A stretch of DNA of 41,135 bases from WFZT01 sp964398355 (lineage in GTDB: Bacteria > Hydrothermota > Hydrothermia > B15-G9 > WFZT01): positions 1-41,135 of the forward strand of contig CAYNMM010000069.1 in NCBI GenBank assembly GCA_964398355.1, written 5' to 3'. Under the pieces are notes generated by a model. That model saw nothing but the letters and a program-made list of their open reading frames with translations. It was not told where the DNA came from and made no database searches. Position 1 is the stretch's first letter; every line of letters begins with the position of its first letter. A program made the translations under genes and the position numbers. Of this stretch, positions 7,864 through 15,774 are shown piece by piece.

Positions 7864-8538
7864 ATGAAAGCGCTCCTACAAACCGGTGGTGGTAAAGATA
7901 GCATTCTGGCGCTTTACAAAGTTAGAAATGAGATTCCGGACCTTCAAATTGTGGGTATGCTCGTAACCTTAACGAAAGATTTTGGCCGTGTCTCTATGCA
8001 CGGTGTCAGAGAAAAACTCATTGAAGAACAGGCAGATTCACTCGGACTGAAGTTATTTAAGTCCTACATCCCTGCAAAGGCTTCAAATGATATTTATGTA
8101 GAAAGAACCCAGAACTCTCTAAAGGAAGCTATCAAATCGCATGGGATTGAGGCAGTAGTATTCGGAGATATTTTCCTTGAAGATATTAGAGCATTCAGGG
8201 AAAAATTACTCGGGCAACTAAATCTCAAACCAATATTTCCACTCTGGAGTATCGGTAGTTCTATTCTCGCAGAGGAATTCATCTCATTTGGATTTCATGC
8301 CATCACGGTAGTTGTGGACCTTGAAAGAATTCCTGAGAAGTTCCTATGCAGAGAATTCGATTTCAGTTTTCTAAGAGATTTACCGAATTCTATAGATCCT
8401 ATGGGCGAGAATGGGGAATTTCACACATTCGTCTATGACGGACCTATCTTCCAAAAAAGGATAAAATTTAAAATAGGTGAATTTCATGAAAGTGGGAGAT
8501 TTAAATTCTGTGATTTAATACCTGAATCACTGGATTAA
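7864..8538 (+). CDS. Dph6/MJ0570-like ATP-pyrophosphatase (adenine nucleotide alpha-hydrolase family)
   Basis: A PP-loop ATP pyrophosphatase related to diphthine-ammonia ligase. The N-terminal loop is GGGKDS (residues 8-13); family members usually have SGGKDS. The C-terminal diagnostic motif GENGEFHTFVYDGP is at 181-194. In archaea and eukaryotes this family amidates diphthine on EF-2. Bacteria have no diphthamide, so the bacterial members must act on something else, presumably an ATP-dependent amidation or related adenylation. Length 224 residues is normal. The end overlaps the convergent metallo-hydrolase gene by 38 bases (8501-8538). The family call is strong; the true substrate is unknown. 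Confidence 0.82.
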   Translation: MKALLQTGGGKDSILALYKVRNEIPDLQIVGMLVTLTKDFGRVSMHGVREKLIEEQADSLGLKLFKSYIPAKASNDIYVERTQNSLKEAIKSHGIEAVVFGDIFLEDIRAFREKLLGQLNLKPIFPLWSIGSSILAEEFISFGFHAITVVVDLERIPEKFLCREFDFSFLRDLPNSIDPMGENGEFHTFVYDGPIFQKRIKFKIGEFHESGRFKFCDLIPESLD

Positions 8539-9124
8539 ATTTCTTTTCATACCCAACTGTTGTTTTGGGTCCATGTCCCGGGTACAGTAGCGTATCATCT
8601 GGCAGAGAAAGGATCCTGGCAATCGAGCTCAACAATGTTTTTTCATCTCCACCCGGTAGATCAGTTCTCCCAACGGATTCTTTAAAAATTAAATCCCCTA
8701 CAATTGCGAAGGTGTCCCCGAGCAGGGTTATTGAACCCGGCGAATGTCCAGGAGTGTGTAAAACTTTTAAATTTCCTATCTTATCACCTTCTTCCACATA
8801 ACCGTCAGCATCCTGTGGAATATCGCGGATCTCTAATCCCCAGAGCAACTTAACAAATTCTTTCTGACTTCGTAGAATTGGCAAATCTTCAGAATGAATG
8901 AAAAACGGTATGCGGAATTTCTTCTTGAGTGCATTGACTCCGATGATGTGATCAAAATGAGCATGAGTGCAGACAATTCTGTCTGGAGTACAGCTCAACT
9001 TATTCAACATCTGCAAAATTTCAGAGATCTCCTCACCCGGATCAACAATTATACAGATGTGTCCATCCACAAGTAGATAGGTATTGGTCTGGAAGAAGCC
9101 TCCCGAAATTTTAATGACCCTCAT
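8501..9124 (-). CDS. metallo-beta-lactamase-fold hydrolase (glyoxalase II-like)
   Basis: A zinc hydrolase of the GloB-like group, about 207 residues from the chosen start. Metal-site motifs are THAHFDH (residues 53-59, giving H54, H56, D58, H59), TPGHSPGS, GDLIF with the bridging aspartate, and LYPGHGP near the end. The likely role is hydrolysis of a small thioester such as S-lactoyl-thiol, or a related detoxification step. ATG 9124 begins right at the first strand (MRVIKISGGFFQTNTY) but has no ribosome site. GTG 9151 is an alternative, with AGGAG 13 bases upstream. The gene lies between tRNA-Val and the Dph6-like gene on the opposite strand. Confidence 0.87.
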   Translation of the reverse strand: MRVIKISGGFFQTNTYLLVDGHICIIVDPGEEISEILQMLNKLSCTPDRIVCTHAHFDHIIGVNALKKKFRIPFFIHSEDLPILRSQKEFVKLLWGLEIRDIPQDADGYVEEGDKIGNLKVLHTPGHSPGSITLLGDTFAIVGDLIFKESVGRTDLPGGDEKTLLSSIARILSLPDDTLLYPGHGPKTTVGYEKKFNPVIQVLNHRI

Positions 9125-9239
9125 AATTTGAAATTTTCCATTGTTTGACACGCTTTTTCAACCACTCCTAACCTCCTGCTGATCGGGTTTAATTGCTTGA
9201 AAATTAACTTGCAGGCCGTTAATATTTTTAACCACGTGT

Positions 9240-9316
9240 GGGCGGATAGTTCAGGTGGCGAGAACGCTGGTCTCACATACCAGAGGTCGGAGGTTCGAGT
9301 CCTCCTCCGCCCACCA
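9240..9316 (+). tRNA. tRNA-Val (anticodon CAC), CCA encoded
   Basis: All arms fold by eye. The acceptor stem is GGGCGGA with TCCGCCC, followed by discriminator A and an encoded CCA (9314-9316). The D stem is GTTC/GAAC. The anticodon stem is CTGGT/ACCAG around the loop CTCACAT, with anticodon CAC at 9274-9276. The variable loop is AGGTC, and the T stem GGAGG/CCTCC closes TTCGAGT. It reads valine GUG codons. A T-rich tract follows at 9317-9328 and may end transcription. Confidence 0.96.
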
Positions 9317-9400
9317 TTTTTGTTTTTCAAATTCATACTATAAAAATTCCACCGTGTCCGAATTCTAAATTTCCCAATTTAATTTACTTTACTCTTGTTT

Positions 9401-9406
9401 TAAAAT
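9401..9406 (+). promoter_or_regulatory. candidate -10 element immediately before the ATG at 9413
   Basis: TAAAAT ends 6 bases before ATG 9413, so the predicted +1 coincides with the A of the start codon. A weak -35 (TTTAAT, 9378-9383) lies 17 bases upstream of it. There is no Shine-Dalgarno. Confidence 0.4.
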
Positions 9407-9412
9407 TTGCAC

Positions 9413-10570
9413 ATGGATCAAACACAAAAAGTTGAAATAATCTCAATCATAGTAACTCTATTTCTGTTTGCTTTCAAGTTTGTAACTTATAAATTTACCG
9501 GTAGTATCGCTATTTTCGCTGACGCTATACACTCATTCTCCGACAGTTTCACTTCTATTCTTGTATTAATTGGTATCACATTTTCAAGAAGAAAAACAAA
9601 AACTTTTCCTTTCGGTCTTTACAAACTTGAAAACCTTATATCCCTGTTTGTTGCATTTGCCATATTTTATACGGGATACGAAATCGTTAAGGAATCTTTA
9701 TTTTCTGGAAATCATATTGTGGAGAACCGATTAGCAGCCGCACTTGTAGCAGCTGTCTCAGCAGTGGTGAGTTTCCTTCTCGCTGAATACAAGCTAAGGG
9801 TTGGTAAAAAATACAATTCACCGAGCCTTATAGCCGACGGTCATCATTCCAAAAGTGATGCCTTATCCTCTGTGGTCGTTTTTGCTGGAATTCTGGCAAA
9901 TATTGACAAATATGCAGCCGTTGTGGTAGCCCTCTTTATTTTCAAAAGTGCATTTGAACCGCTAATCGATTCTCTCAAAGTTTTACTTGATGCCTCCGTG
10001 GAACCAGATATTCTAATGCAGGTTAGGGAAATTTTATCACAGGACCCAAGAGTCAAAAAAATTAAAAAGCTGATCGGCAGGAATTCCGGTCGTTATAGAT
10101 TTATTGAGGTCGTTATCGAAATTAATGTGAGAGATTTAAAATCTGCCCATAGAATTTCTGAAGAACTGGAGTCTAAAATACGAGAGGAGATTCCTAACGT
10201 AGATGAGGTTTTAATACACTACGAACCAGCTGAATCAGATGAACTAATAATCGCAGTCCCTTTGAAAGATGACGAAACACTTTCCAGCCAGCTTGGTAGT
10301 GCCGATTTTTTCATGCTTGTTAAGATTCATCAAAATGAGATCGTGGAGAAAAAAATTGTAAGAAATCCCTACACGAATCTTCAGAAAGGTAGAGGGCGTG
10401 CTATAGGTGAGTTTCTTGCAAGAGAGGGTGCGACTCATATTATTCTTAAAAATGAGCCGACTGGTGGGAGCAAATATATACTCGAAGGGCTCGGAATAAC
10501 AATATTGAACATTGATAAAGACAGCCCTCGAGACGCAATCAAAGAGGCTCTCAACCTCATATCTCGCTAA
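9413..10570 (+). CDS. cation diffusion facilitator fused to a C-terminal NifX/NafY-like domain
   Basis: A 385-residue inner-membrane metal/proton antiporter. The CDF membrane domain covers about residues 8-190. Its metal-site residues are ADAIHSFSD (D37, H40, D44) in helix 2 and ADGHHSKSD (D142, H145, D149) in helix 5. A CDF cytoplasmic ferredoxin-like domain follows (about 195-272). From about 276 to 375 there is an extra domain resembling the dinitrogenase iron-molybdenum cofactor family (NifX/NafY/NifB C-terminus): ELIIAVPL start, GRGRAIGEFLAREGATHII core. That fold binds metal clusters or small metallo-cofactors, so it may sense or receive the metal. ATG 9413 is preferred over an in-frame TTG at 9407. 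The 3' end overlaps the convergent methyltransferase gene by 14 bases. Confidence 0.88.
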   Translation: MDQTQKVEIISIIVTLFLFAFKFVTYKFTGSIAIFADAIHSFSDSFTSILVLIGITFSRRKTKTFPFGLYKLENLISLFVAFAIFYTGYEIVKESLFSGNHIVENRLAAALVAAVSAVVSFLLAEYKLRVGKKYNSPSLIADGHHSKSDALSSVVVFAGILANIDKYAAVVVALFIFKSAFEPLIDSLKVLLDASVEPDILMQVREILSQDPRVKKIKKLIGRNSGRYRFIEVVIEINVRDLKSAHRISEELESKIREEIPNVDEVLIHYEPAESDELIIAVPLKDDETLSSQLGSADFFMLVKIHQNEIVEKKIVRNPYTNLQKGRGRAIGEFLAREGATHIILKNEPTGGSKYILEGLGITILNIDKDSPRDAIKEALNLISR

Positions 10571-11519
10571 ACGGTTTTTCTATCAGTGCAAAATAAAAGC
10601 CTTCGGTCCCATTCCGGAAGGGATAAAGTCTTCTTGTTTTCTTCACCCTCTCATCATACGTGTTTCTTTTCCATTTAATTATTCCCTCCTCCATTTCTAA
10701 TCCAAAGTCCGGGATATCGAGTATCCTTGCTTCAGGATGCCTTGAAAGGAGAAAATTCACAACTCCCTCATTTTCCTCTGGTACGAGGGTGCAAGTAGAA
10801 TAGACCATTCTGCCACCAGGTCTTAACGCCCTATAACCGGCGAGGATCAAACCTTTTTGTGTCCGAACGAGATTACCGACTACTCCCCAACTCCACCATT
10901 TCAAAGGTTCGTACGTCTTATGGAGAGTCCCAATAGCTGAGCAGGGAGCATCAATTAATACTTTATCCATCCTATTTTCGAGAAATCTCCCAAACTTATA
11001 ACCATCTAACTCGGTGACAATAGTATTTAAAACCCCGAGTTTATCAATATTATGTGACAATGCTCTTACACGTTCTATTGATACGTCGTTTGCGACTATC
11101 ACACCTGTGTTCTGCATCATTTGTGCCATCTGGGTTGTTTTCGATCCTGGGGCTGCTGCAATATCGAGTACAAATTCACCCGGTTCAGGATTCAGAATCA
11201 AAGGAGGTAGCATGGAAGCTTTTTGCTGAACATAATAGTATCCCAAAAAATGTTCAACAGTTTTTCCAATTTCAAAGGGAGCTTCTTCAACCTCAAAACC
11301 ACATTTGTAAAATGGGATAGGGGTTAATTTAAATCCCTGGCGTTCCAATCTTACCTTCAACTCTTCTGGCTTAATTTTTAGAGTATTCGCCCGAATCGCA
11401 GGTTTTAAAGGGGTTTCCATCCAATCCAGAAACTCCTCTACCCGATTGAGTAAAAGTTCATTCAGGAGATTAAAAAGTTCTCTGTTTTTTTCGAAAAGTT
11501 TTAATTTGTTTTGAACCAT
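10557..11519 (-). CDS. RsmB/NOP2/Sun family RNA (cytosine-5) methyltransferase
   Basis: SAM-dependent m5C methyltransferase acting on rRNA or tRNA. The SAM-binding motif DIAAAPGSKTTQ is at residues 119-130. The two reaction cysteines are C193 in motif IV (DAPCS) and C243 in motif VI (STCTL). The substrate-side signature YYVQQKASMLPP (95-106) is also typical. At 320 residues it is the short form, without an N-terminal NusB domain and without an obvious PUA domain, similar to archaeal and thermophile members. The target base cannot be told from sequence. Its ATG lies 19 bases inside the end of the epimerase gene (11501-11519), so the two are translationally coupled. Confidence 0.9.
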   Translation of the reverse strand: MVQNKLKLFEKNRELFNLLNELLLNRVEEFLDWMETPLKPAIRANTLKIKPEELKVRLERQGFKLTPIPFYKCGFEVEEAPFEIGKTVEHFLGYYYVQQKASMLPPLILNPEPGEFVLDIAAAPGSKTTQMAQMMQNTGVIVANDVSIERVRALSHNIDKLGVLNTIVTELDGYKFGRFLENRMDKVLIDAPCSAIGTLHKTYEPLKWWSWGVVGNLVRTQKGLILAGYRALRPGGRMVYSTCTLVPEENEGVVNFLLSRHPEARILDIPDFGLEMEEGIIKWKRNTYDERVKKTRRLYPFRNGTEGFYFALIEKPFSEI

Positions 11520-12439
11520 TCCACTGTCAGCCTCAATCCTTCGTTAAGATCCACTGATGGCTTCCATCCCAGTACCTTTTGGATTTTCTGTATATCGAGG
11601 TAGATCCTGTAGACCTCTCCGGGCCTCGGCGGTTTGTAAACAGGGCCTCGATTATATCCGGTGAATTTTTTTATTAAGTTGAAGATGGTGTTGACATTGG
11701 TCCCTAATCCAGTGGCGACGTTAAAAATTGGGTCGATTGAATTTTTTATCTCCTGTTTGAATTCAAGGGCTCGCAAATTCGCATAAGCAACGTCTTTCAC
11801 AAATACAAAGTCCCTTTCCTGGAATCCATCCCCGAATATATGGGCTTCGCTACCTTCGAGCATTCTCTTTGAAAAGATAGCCACAACTCCAGCCTCACCA
11901 TGCGGATCCTGCCGAGGTCCATAAACGTTAGCATATCTCAAAACCACATAATTAAGGCCGAAATTCACATAAGTCATGAACAGGTAATGTTCAACGGAAT
12001 GTTTTGAGATACCGTAAGGTGCAAGGGGATCGACAGGATGCTTTTCGTCACATGGCAGGTACACTGGCTCTCCATAAACAGCCCCTCCTGTTGATGCATA
12101 AATGAATTTTTTCACGTGGTACTTCAGTGCGAGGTTTATCAAATTTATTGATCCGATTATGTTAACTTGAGCATCAAACTGAGGGTTTTCAACAGAATAA
12201 ACCACGCTTATCTGAGCAGCATGATGATCTATCACATCTGGTTTTTCTATTTCAAAAATTTTCTCAAGAGCTTTCAGATCCGTTATATCTGCCTCATAAA
12301 ATCTGGCTTTTGTATTAACATTTTCCTTCTTTCCCGTAGATAAATTATCAACGACCACCACCTCGTGGCCCTCATCTACAAATGCGTCGACAACGTGCGA
12401 CCCTATGAAACCTGCCCCACCGGTTACAAGTACTTTCAT
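11501..12439 (-). CDS. NAD-dependent sugar-nucleotide epimerase/dehydratase (GalE-like)
   Basis: An extended short-chain dehydrogenase of 312 residues, probably a UDP-glucose/UDP-N-acetylglucosamine 4-epimerase. The NAD-binding GGAGFIG is at 7-13. The catalytic Ser/Thr pair is in ASTGG (115-119) and the YxxxK is Y142-K146. LRYANVYGPRQDP and the C-terminal RPGEVYRIYLD block are typical of the GalE-like group. ATG 12439 has GGAGG 5 bases upstream; the in-frame GTG at 12451 lies inside that ribosome site and is rejected. It probably supplies sugars for the glycosyltransferases or surface polysaccharide; that link is inference. Confidence 0.88.
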   Translation of the reverse strand: MKVLVTGGAGFIGSHVVDAFVDEGHEVVVVDNLSTGKKENVNTKARFYEADITDLKALEKIFEIEKPDVIDHHAAQISVVYSVENPQFDAQVNIIGSINLINLALKYHVKKFIYASTGGAVYGEPVYLPCDEKHPVDPLAPYGISKHSVEHYLFMTYVNFGLNYVVLRYANVYGPRQDPHGEAGVVAIFSKRMLEGSEAHIFGDGFQERDFVFVKDVAYANLRALEFKQEIKNSIDPIFNVATGLGTNVNTIFNLIKKFTGYNRGPVYKPPRPGEVYRIYLDIQKIQKVLGWKPSVDLNEGLRLTVEWFKTN

Positions 12440-12488
12440 ATTTTCCTCCACGCCAGAAATTGGTTTTCCATTATAAATCTACGATAAA

Positions 12489-12516
12489 TTTCAAGCAACC
12501 TAAAAACTGCTTGAAA
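12489..12516. repeat. 9-bp inverted repeat, 10-base loop
   Basis: TTTCAAGCA (12489-12497) and TGCTTGAAA (12508-12516) flank a 10-base AT-rich loop, in the divergent region between the epimerase and TRAP genes. No T-run follows on either strand, so it does not look like a terminator. A regulator site or a leader structure of the epimerase mRNA is possible. Confidence 0.35.
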
Positions 12517-12523
12517 AAAACCG

Positions 12524-12535
12524 TGAGAATTCTCA
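12524..12535. promoter_or_regulatory. perfect 12-bp palindrome upstream of the TRAP promoter
   Basis: TGAGAATTCTCA is self-complementary and lies 33 bases upstream of the predicted TRAP -35 element. This is a plausible position for an activator or repressor dimer. No regulator gene is adjacent. Confidence 0.35.
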
Positions 12536-12568
12536 TTCGGAATTCATGCAAATTTATTCAAATGATAG

Positions 12569-12598
12569 TTGACAATTTAACATTGTATGGTCTAACAT
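12569..12598 (+). promoter_or_regulatory. predicted promoter of the TRAP operon
   Basis: Consensus -35 TTGACA (12569-12574), 18-base spacer, -10 TAACAT (12593-12598, 4/6). The predicted start near 12605 gives a leader of about 20 bases that contains AAAGGAGGT just before ATG 12626. Confidence 0.5.
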
Positions 12599-12625
12599 CG
12601 ATTTTTGAAAAAAAGGAGGTTTGTC

Positions 12626-13666
12626 ATGGAGGATAAAAAATACACAAGAAGGGAGTTTTTGAAGAGAACAGCTGCAGTGGGAGGGGCCGCGGTTGTCGGT
12701 TCGACTTTTAGTTTTGGCATTCTATCTGCTAAAAGTCCAAAAATAACCTTAACATTTTCCACCATGTTCCCAACCTCGTACTTCTGGACCCCGGTGGCTC
12801 AGAAATGGGTGAAGTATGTCGAAGAAAAATCCAATGGAGAAGTAAAATTCAACTTCTTCCACAGTGGACAGCTTTTTAAAGCAAAGGCAGAATTGCCTGC
12901 TCTTCAGAGAGGTGAAATTGACGTTTCCATACCGAATGCAAATTATCAGTCAGGAACGATTCCTGGCTCTGATGTTGGAGCACTCCCGTTCCTCCTTAGA
13001 GATGAAGATGACGCATGGCATGTGATTCAAGCTGGTCTCTGGGATATAGGTCTCAAACAGAAATGGGAGAAGAAAGGTATAGAAATCCTCGCTGAATGCC
13101 CTGGTGGAATGTACCAGTTTGGAAATCTAAGACACGAAATCAAAGGACCTGATGACGTAAAAGGTCTAATCTGGGCTGTCTCGAGTAAGGCTCATGCAAA
13201 GGCTATCGAAGTATTGGGCGGGTCACCCACATTCATGTCATCCGGACGTCTATACACAGCATTTCAGAGAAAGACTATTGATGGATGCCTGAGACCATAT
13301 CTCACCTACACTGGTCGTAAACTCTATGAAGTCATGAAGTACCTGACAGTTGCAAATGTTGGTAATTACACCATCCTCCTGAGCTTTAACAAAAAGAGAT
13401 TTGATTCACTTCCAAAGGATATACAGAGTTTGTTACGCAGCTCGGCCCAAAAATGGGCTGAATGGTCATTCCAGGGTGTAAAGCAAACAAAACACGACGC
13501 CCTGAAAATCTTCAAAGAAAATGGAATGAAAATCCACGTCCTCGACGATGCTGCGTTCAATGAATTTAAGAAGAGACTCACATCTGTTTATAAATGGTGG
13601 GTCGCTCAGGTACCCGATGGACAAAAGTACATAAACTTCATTGAGAGCCATCATCTGAAAAAATAA
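12626..13666 (+). CDS. TRAP transporter substrate-binding protein, DctP family, Tat signal
   Basis: Periplasmic ligand-binding component of the TRAP transporter encoded with the next two genes. It has 346 residues from ATG 12626, which is preceded by AAAGGAGGT; the frame extends to a TTG at 12605 that would overlap that ribosome site. The N-terminus is a twin-arginine signal: RREFLKR (8-14), then an Ala/Gly-rich hydrophobic stretch to about 35. The mature part follows the DctP pattern, with the SGQLF, LPALQRGEIDV and PFLLRDEDDAW blocks. The strand that normally carries the ligand carboxylate-binding arginine (usually IRVP) reads LIWAVSS, so alanine 184 replaces the arginine. The ligand may therefore not be an ordinary carboxylate. 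Confidence 0.9.
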   Translation: MEDKKYTRREFLKRTAAVGGAAVVGSTFSFGILSAKSPKITLTFSTMFPTSYFWTPVAQKWVKYVEEKSNGEVKFNFFHSGQLFKAKAELPALQRGEIDVSIPNANYQSGTIPGSDVGALPFLLRDEDDAWHVIQAGLWDIGLKQKWEKKGIEILAECPGGMYQFGNLRHEIKGPDDVKGLIWAVSSKAHAKAIEVLGGSPTFMSSGRLYTAFQRKTIDGCLRPYLTYTGRKLYEVMKYLTVANVGNYTILLSFNKKRFDSLPKDIQSLLRSSAQKWAEWSFQGVKQTKHDALKIFKENGMKIHVLDDAAFNEFKKRLTSVYKWWVAQVPDGQKYINFIESHHLKK

Positions 13667-13708
13667 GTCTGAAATAAAACAAACCGTTAATTCTATCTGG
13701 CTCTAAAA

Positions 13709-14200
13709 ATGAAGAAATTAGTGGGTACTATTGACAAAATTAATGAGTTCATGGGGTATTTTACGGGCCTCCTCATCTTTATTCTCCTTGTCCTCGCCAC
13801 ATGGGGAGTATTTTCCAGATATGTCTTGCGAAAGCCCAGTCACATAGCGCTTGAAATTAGTGGTTATTTAATGGTAGCTCTAACTTTTTTTGGCTCTGGA
13901 TACATCTTCCTGAAAAACAAACACGTGAATGTGCAGGTTCTTACCTCCAGAATGAAGGGAAGGGCAAAGAGAATACATGATCTCACCGTAAATATCCTCC
14001 TTTTTCTATTTACTCTACTTGTGATTTACGAAGGCATTGGATTCACGCTGCTTGCTTATAGAGAGCATTACAGATCTACGAGCCTACTAAACTTCCCTAT
14101 GTGGATAGTGTATCTCTCTATTCCAGTGGGATTAGTATTTTTATTAATCCAGATTTTCAGAAACATTATCGTTCTATCAAAGGGAGAAGGGTATGAGTAA
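13709..14200 (+). CDS. TRAP transporter small membrane subunit, DctQ family
   Basis: A 163-residue inner-membrane protein with four hydrophobic segments (about 15-37, 48-68, 88-110, 128-150). It has the DctQ pattern WGVFSRYVLRKPSHIALEISGYLMV in the region of helices 1-2. It pairs with DctM to form the transporter membrane part. It lies 42 bases after the binding-protein gene and overlaps the dctM-type gene by 8 bases. Its own ribosome site is weak, so it may depend on readthrough of the operon. Confidence 0.9.
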   Translation: MKKLVGTIDKINEFMGYFTGLLIFILLVLATWGVFSRYVLRKPSHIALEISGYLMVALTFFGSGYIFLKNKHVNVQVLTSRMKGRAKRIHDLTVNILLFLFTLLVIYEGIGFTLLAYREHYRSTSLLNFPMWIVYLSIPVGLVFLLIQIFRNIIVLSKGEGYE

Positions 14201-15497
14201 TGTGGTAATATCGATAATTGTACTTGTAGTTTTTCTCGCCGTCCTATTTTATGGGGTACCTGTTTTTGCCTCCCTCGGAATTGCAAGTGTCGTTGGAATC
14301 ATCATAATGAACGGAGTCGGCGGGCTTACAGTTATTCCGGAAATCTTCTACGAAAAAATGGACAATTTCGTACTCATAGCAATTCCACTATACATTCTTA
14401 TGGGGGAAATACTATTCCACACGGGGATCGGGAGTGACCTATACCAGATGGCGAGCAGATGGACAAACTGGCTACCTGGTGGCCTTGCAATGGGGACAGT
14501 AGTTGCAAGTGCTGTTTTTGGAGCCATGTGTGGAGTAAGTGTAGCCGGAGCTGCCACCATTGGTGCCTTTGCAATCCCTGAGATGTTAAAAAGAGGGTAT
14601 GACAAATCACTTGCATCTGGATCTGTCGCAGCTGCTGGAGCACTCGCACTCCTGATACCTCCAAGTATCGGATTTATTCTATACGGTGCAATTGCAGATG
14701 AATCTGTCGGAAAACTCTTTATCAGCGGCATAATTCCAGGGATTATTCTTGCCATATTCATGATGATTTATATCTTCATCCTCGTGCTTATTAGACCAGA
14801 AAAAGCACCACGACCCAAAGAGAAAATAACCTGGAAGATGAGATTTCAGAGCCTCGGACGGGCATGGACAGCACTCTTTCTCATAATTCTCGTTCTTGGA
14901 AGTATTTACACTGGAATAGCAACACCTACTGAATCAGCAGCTATAGGTGCAGTTGGAGCTTATTTTCTTGCAATCTTCATCTATAGATCAATGAACTGGA
15001 AAGTCTTCTGGGAGATCCTGCTTTCAACCATGAAGACATCTGGAATGATTCTGCTGATTTTTGTAAATGCCATGCTCTTCGGATATGTTCTCACAAGGCT
15101 TCAACTTCCACAGCAACTTGCAGAGTATGTTGCCAACGCCCACATGTCAAAATATATGGTCCTCACTGCAGTTGTGGCTCTACTGATATTCCTTGGAATG
15201 TTTATTGATGGGGCATCTGTTATTCTGATTTCAACCCCGATTCTGCTGCCCACTATTCAGATTTTTGGATATGACAAAATCTGGTTTGGCGTCATCATGA
15301 TGATCACCATCGAGATGGCTGTTATAACACCACCTGTAGGGCTGAATCTGTACGTAATCAAGAGTATAGCACCGGAGGAAGTGACTCTGAAAGATATAAT
15401 AAGTGGGGCACTTCCCTTCGTCCTCGTAGAGATTGCCTCTCTCATAGTTTTTGTAATATTCCCGAAGCTTGCTCTATGGTTGCCGAGCAAGATGTAG
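14193..15497 (+). CDS. TRAP transporter large permease subunit, DctM family
   Basis: Main permease of the TRAP transporter, a sodium-driven secondary importer in the inner membrane. It is 434 residues of near-continuous hydrophobic helices. Family signatures are FGAMCGVSVAGAATIGAFAIP with the helical hairpin, LIPPSIGFILYG, and ATPTESAAIGAVGA in the second half, then TPPVGLNLYV near the C-terminus. ATG 14193 has GGAGAAGG upstream and overlaps the dctQ-type gene. The three-gene set is complete and not fused. Confidence 0.94.
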   Translation: MSNVVISIIVLVVFLAVLFYGVPVFASLGIASVVGIIIMNGVGGLTVIPEIFYEKMDNFVLIAIPLYILMGEILFHTGIGSDLYQMASRWTNWLPGGLAMGTVVASAVFGAMCGVSVAGAATIGAFAIPEMLKRGYDKSLASGSVAAAGALALLIPPSIGFILYGAIADESVGKLFISGIIPGIILAIFMMIYIFILVLIRPEKAPRPKEKITWKMRFQSLGRAWTALFLIILVLGSIYTGIATPTESAAIGAVGAYFLAIFIYRSMNWKVFWEILLSTMKTSGMILLIFVNAMLFGYVLTRLQLPQQLAEYVANAHMSKYMVLTAVVALLIFLGMFIDGASVILISTPILLPTIQIFGYDKIWFGVIMMITIEMAVITPPVGLNLYVIKSIAPEEVTLKDIISGALPFVLVEIASLIVFVIFPKLALWLPSKM

Positions 15498-15499
15498 CT

Positions 15500-15548
15500 T
15501 TTATTTTTGGGTGGGCGCCCGCTTTGCGGGCGCCCACCCAAAAATAAA
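15500..15548. repeat. perfect 23-bp GC-cored palindrome with a 3-base loop
   Basis: The left arm 15500-15522 and right arm 15526-15548 are exact reverse complements around TTT. The core reads GGGTGGGCGCCCGC and the outer part is T-rich on the left and A-rich on the right. It starts 3 bases after the TRAP permease stop. It could stop transcription, but no T-tract follows the stem on either strand, so a standard intrinsic terminator is not a good fit. The GC-rich core is unlike its AT-rich surroundings and its TGGGCG/CGCCCA ends resemble the palindrome at 30224, suggesting a dispersed REP-like element. Confidence 0.8.
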
Positions 15549-15774
15549 CCATCCACATTAATTATTGAATACACCCATGAAGAAAATTTTACATACACGT
15601 GGAGAAAACTTAGAAACCACTCCCCTTACCTGCCAAACACATCCGTCTCCAGCAACCCTGCACGCCGTGCAGAAAGAACACAAGGGCTAAGCCATTGATA
15701 ACTCCAATAGAACCCACTCTAAATGGCTCGTCTAAAGACACGTTATCTCTAAAAATCTGTAGTTCACAATTGAA

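Noticed and set aside
9121..9336. 71-codon minus-strand open frame over the tRNA
   Set aside because: It reads the reverse complement of tRNA-Val; the GRRRTRTSD-like text is a well-known artefact of translating tRNA genes.
15500..15548. Intrinsic terminator for the TRAP operon
   Set aside because: The stem is ideal but no T-tract follows it on either strand; kept as a palindromic repeat instead.
15507..15698. 63-codon plus-strand open frame after dctM
   Set aside because: It begins inside the palindrome, has no ribosome site and no family-like text.
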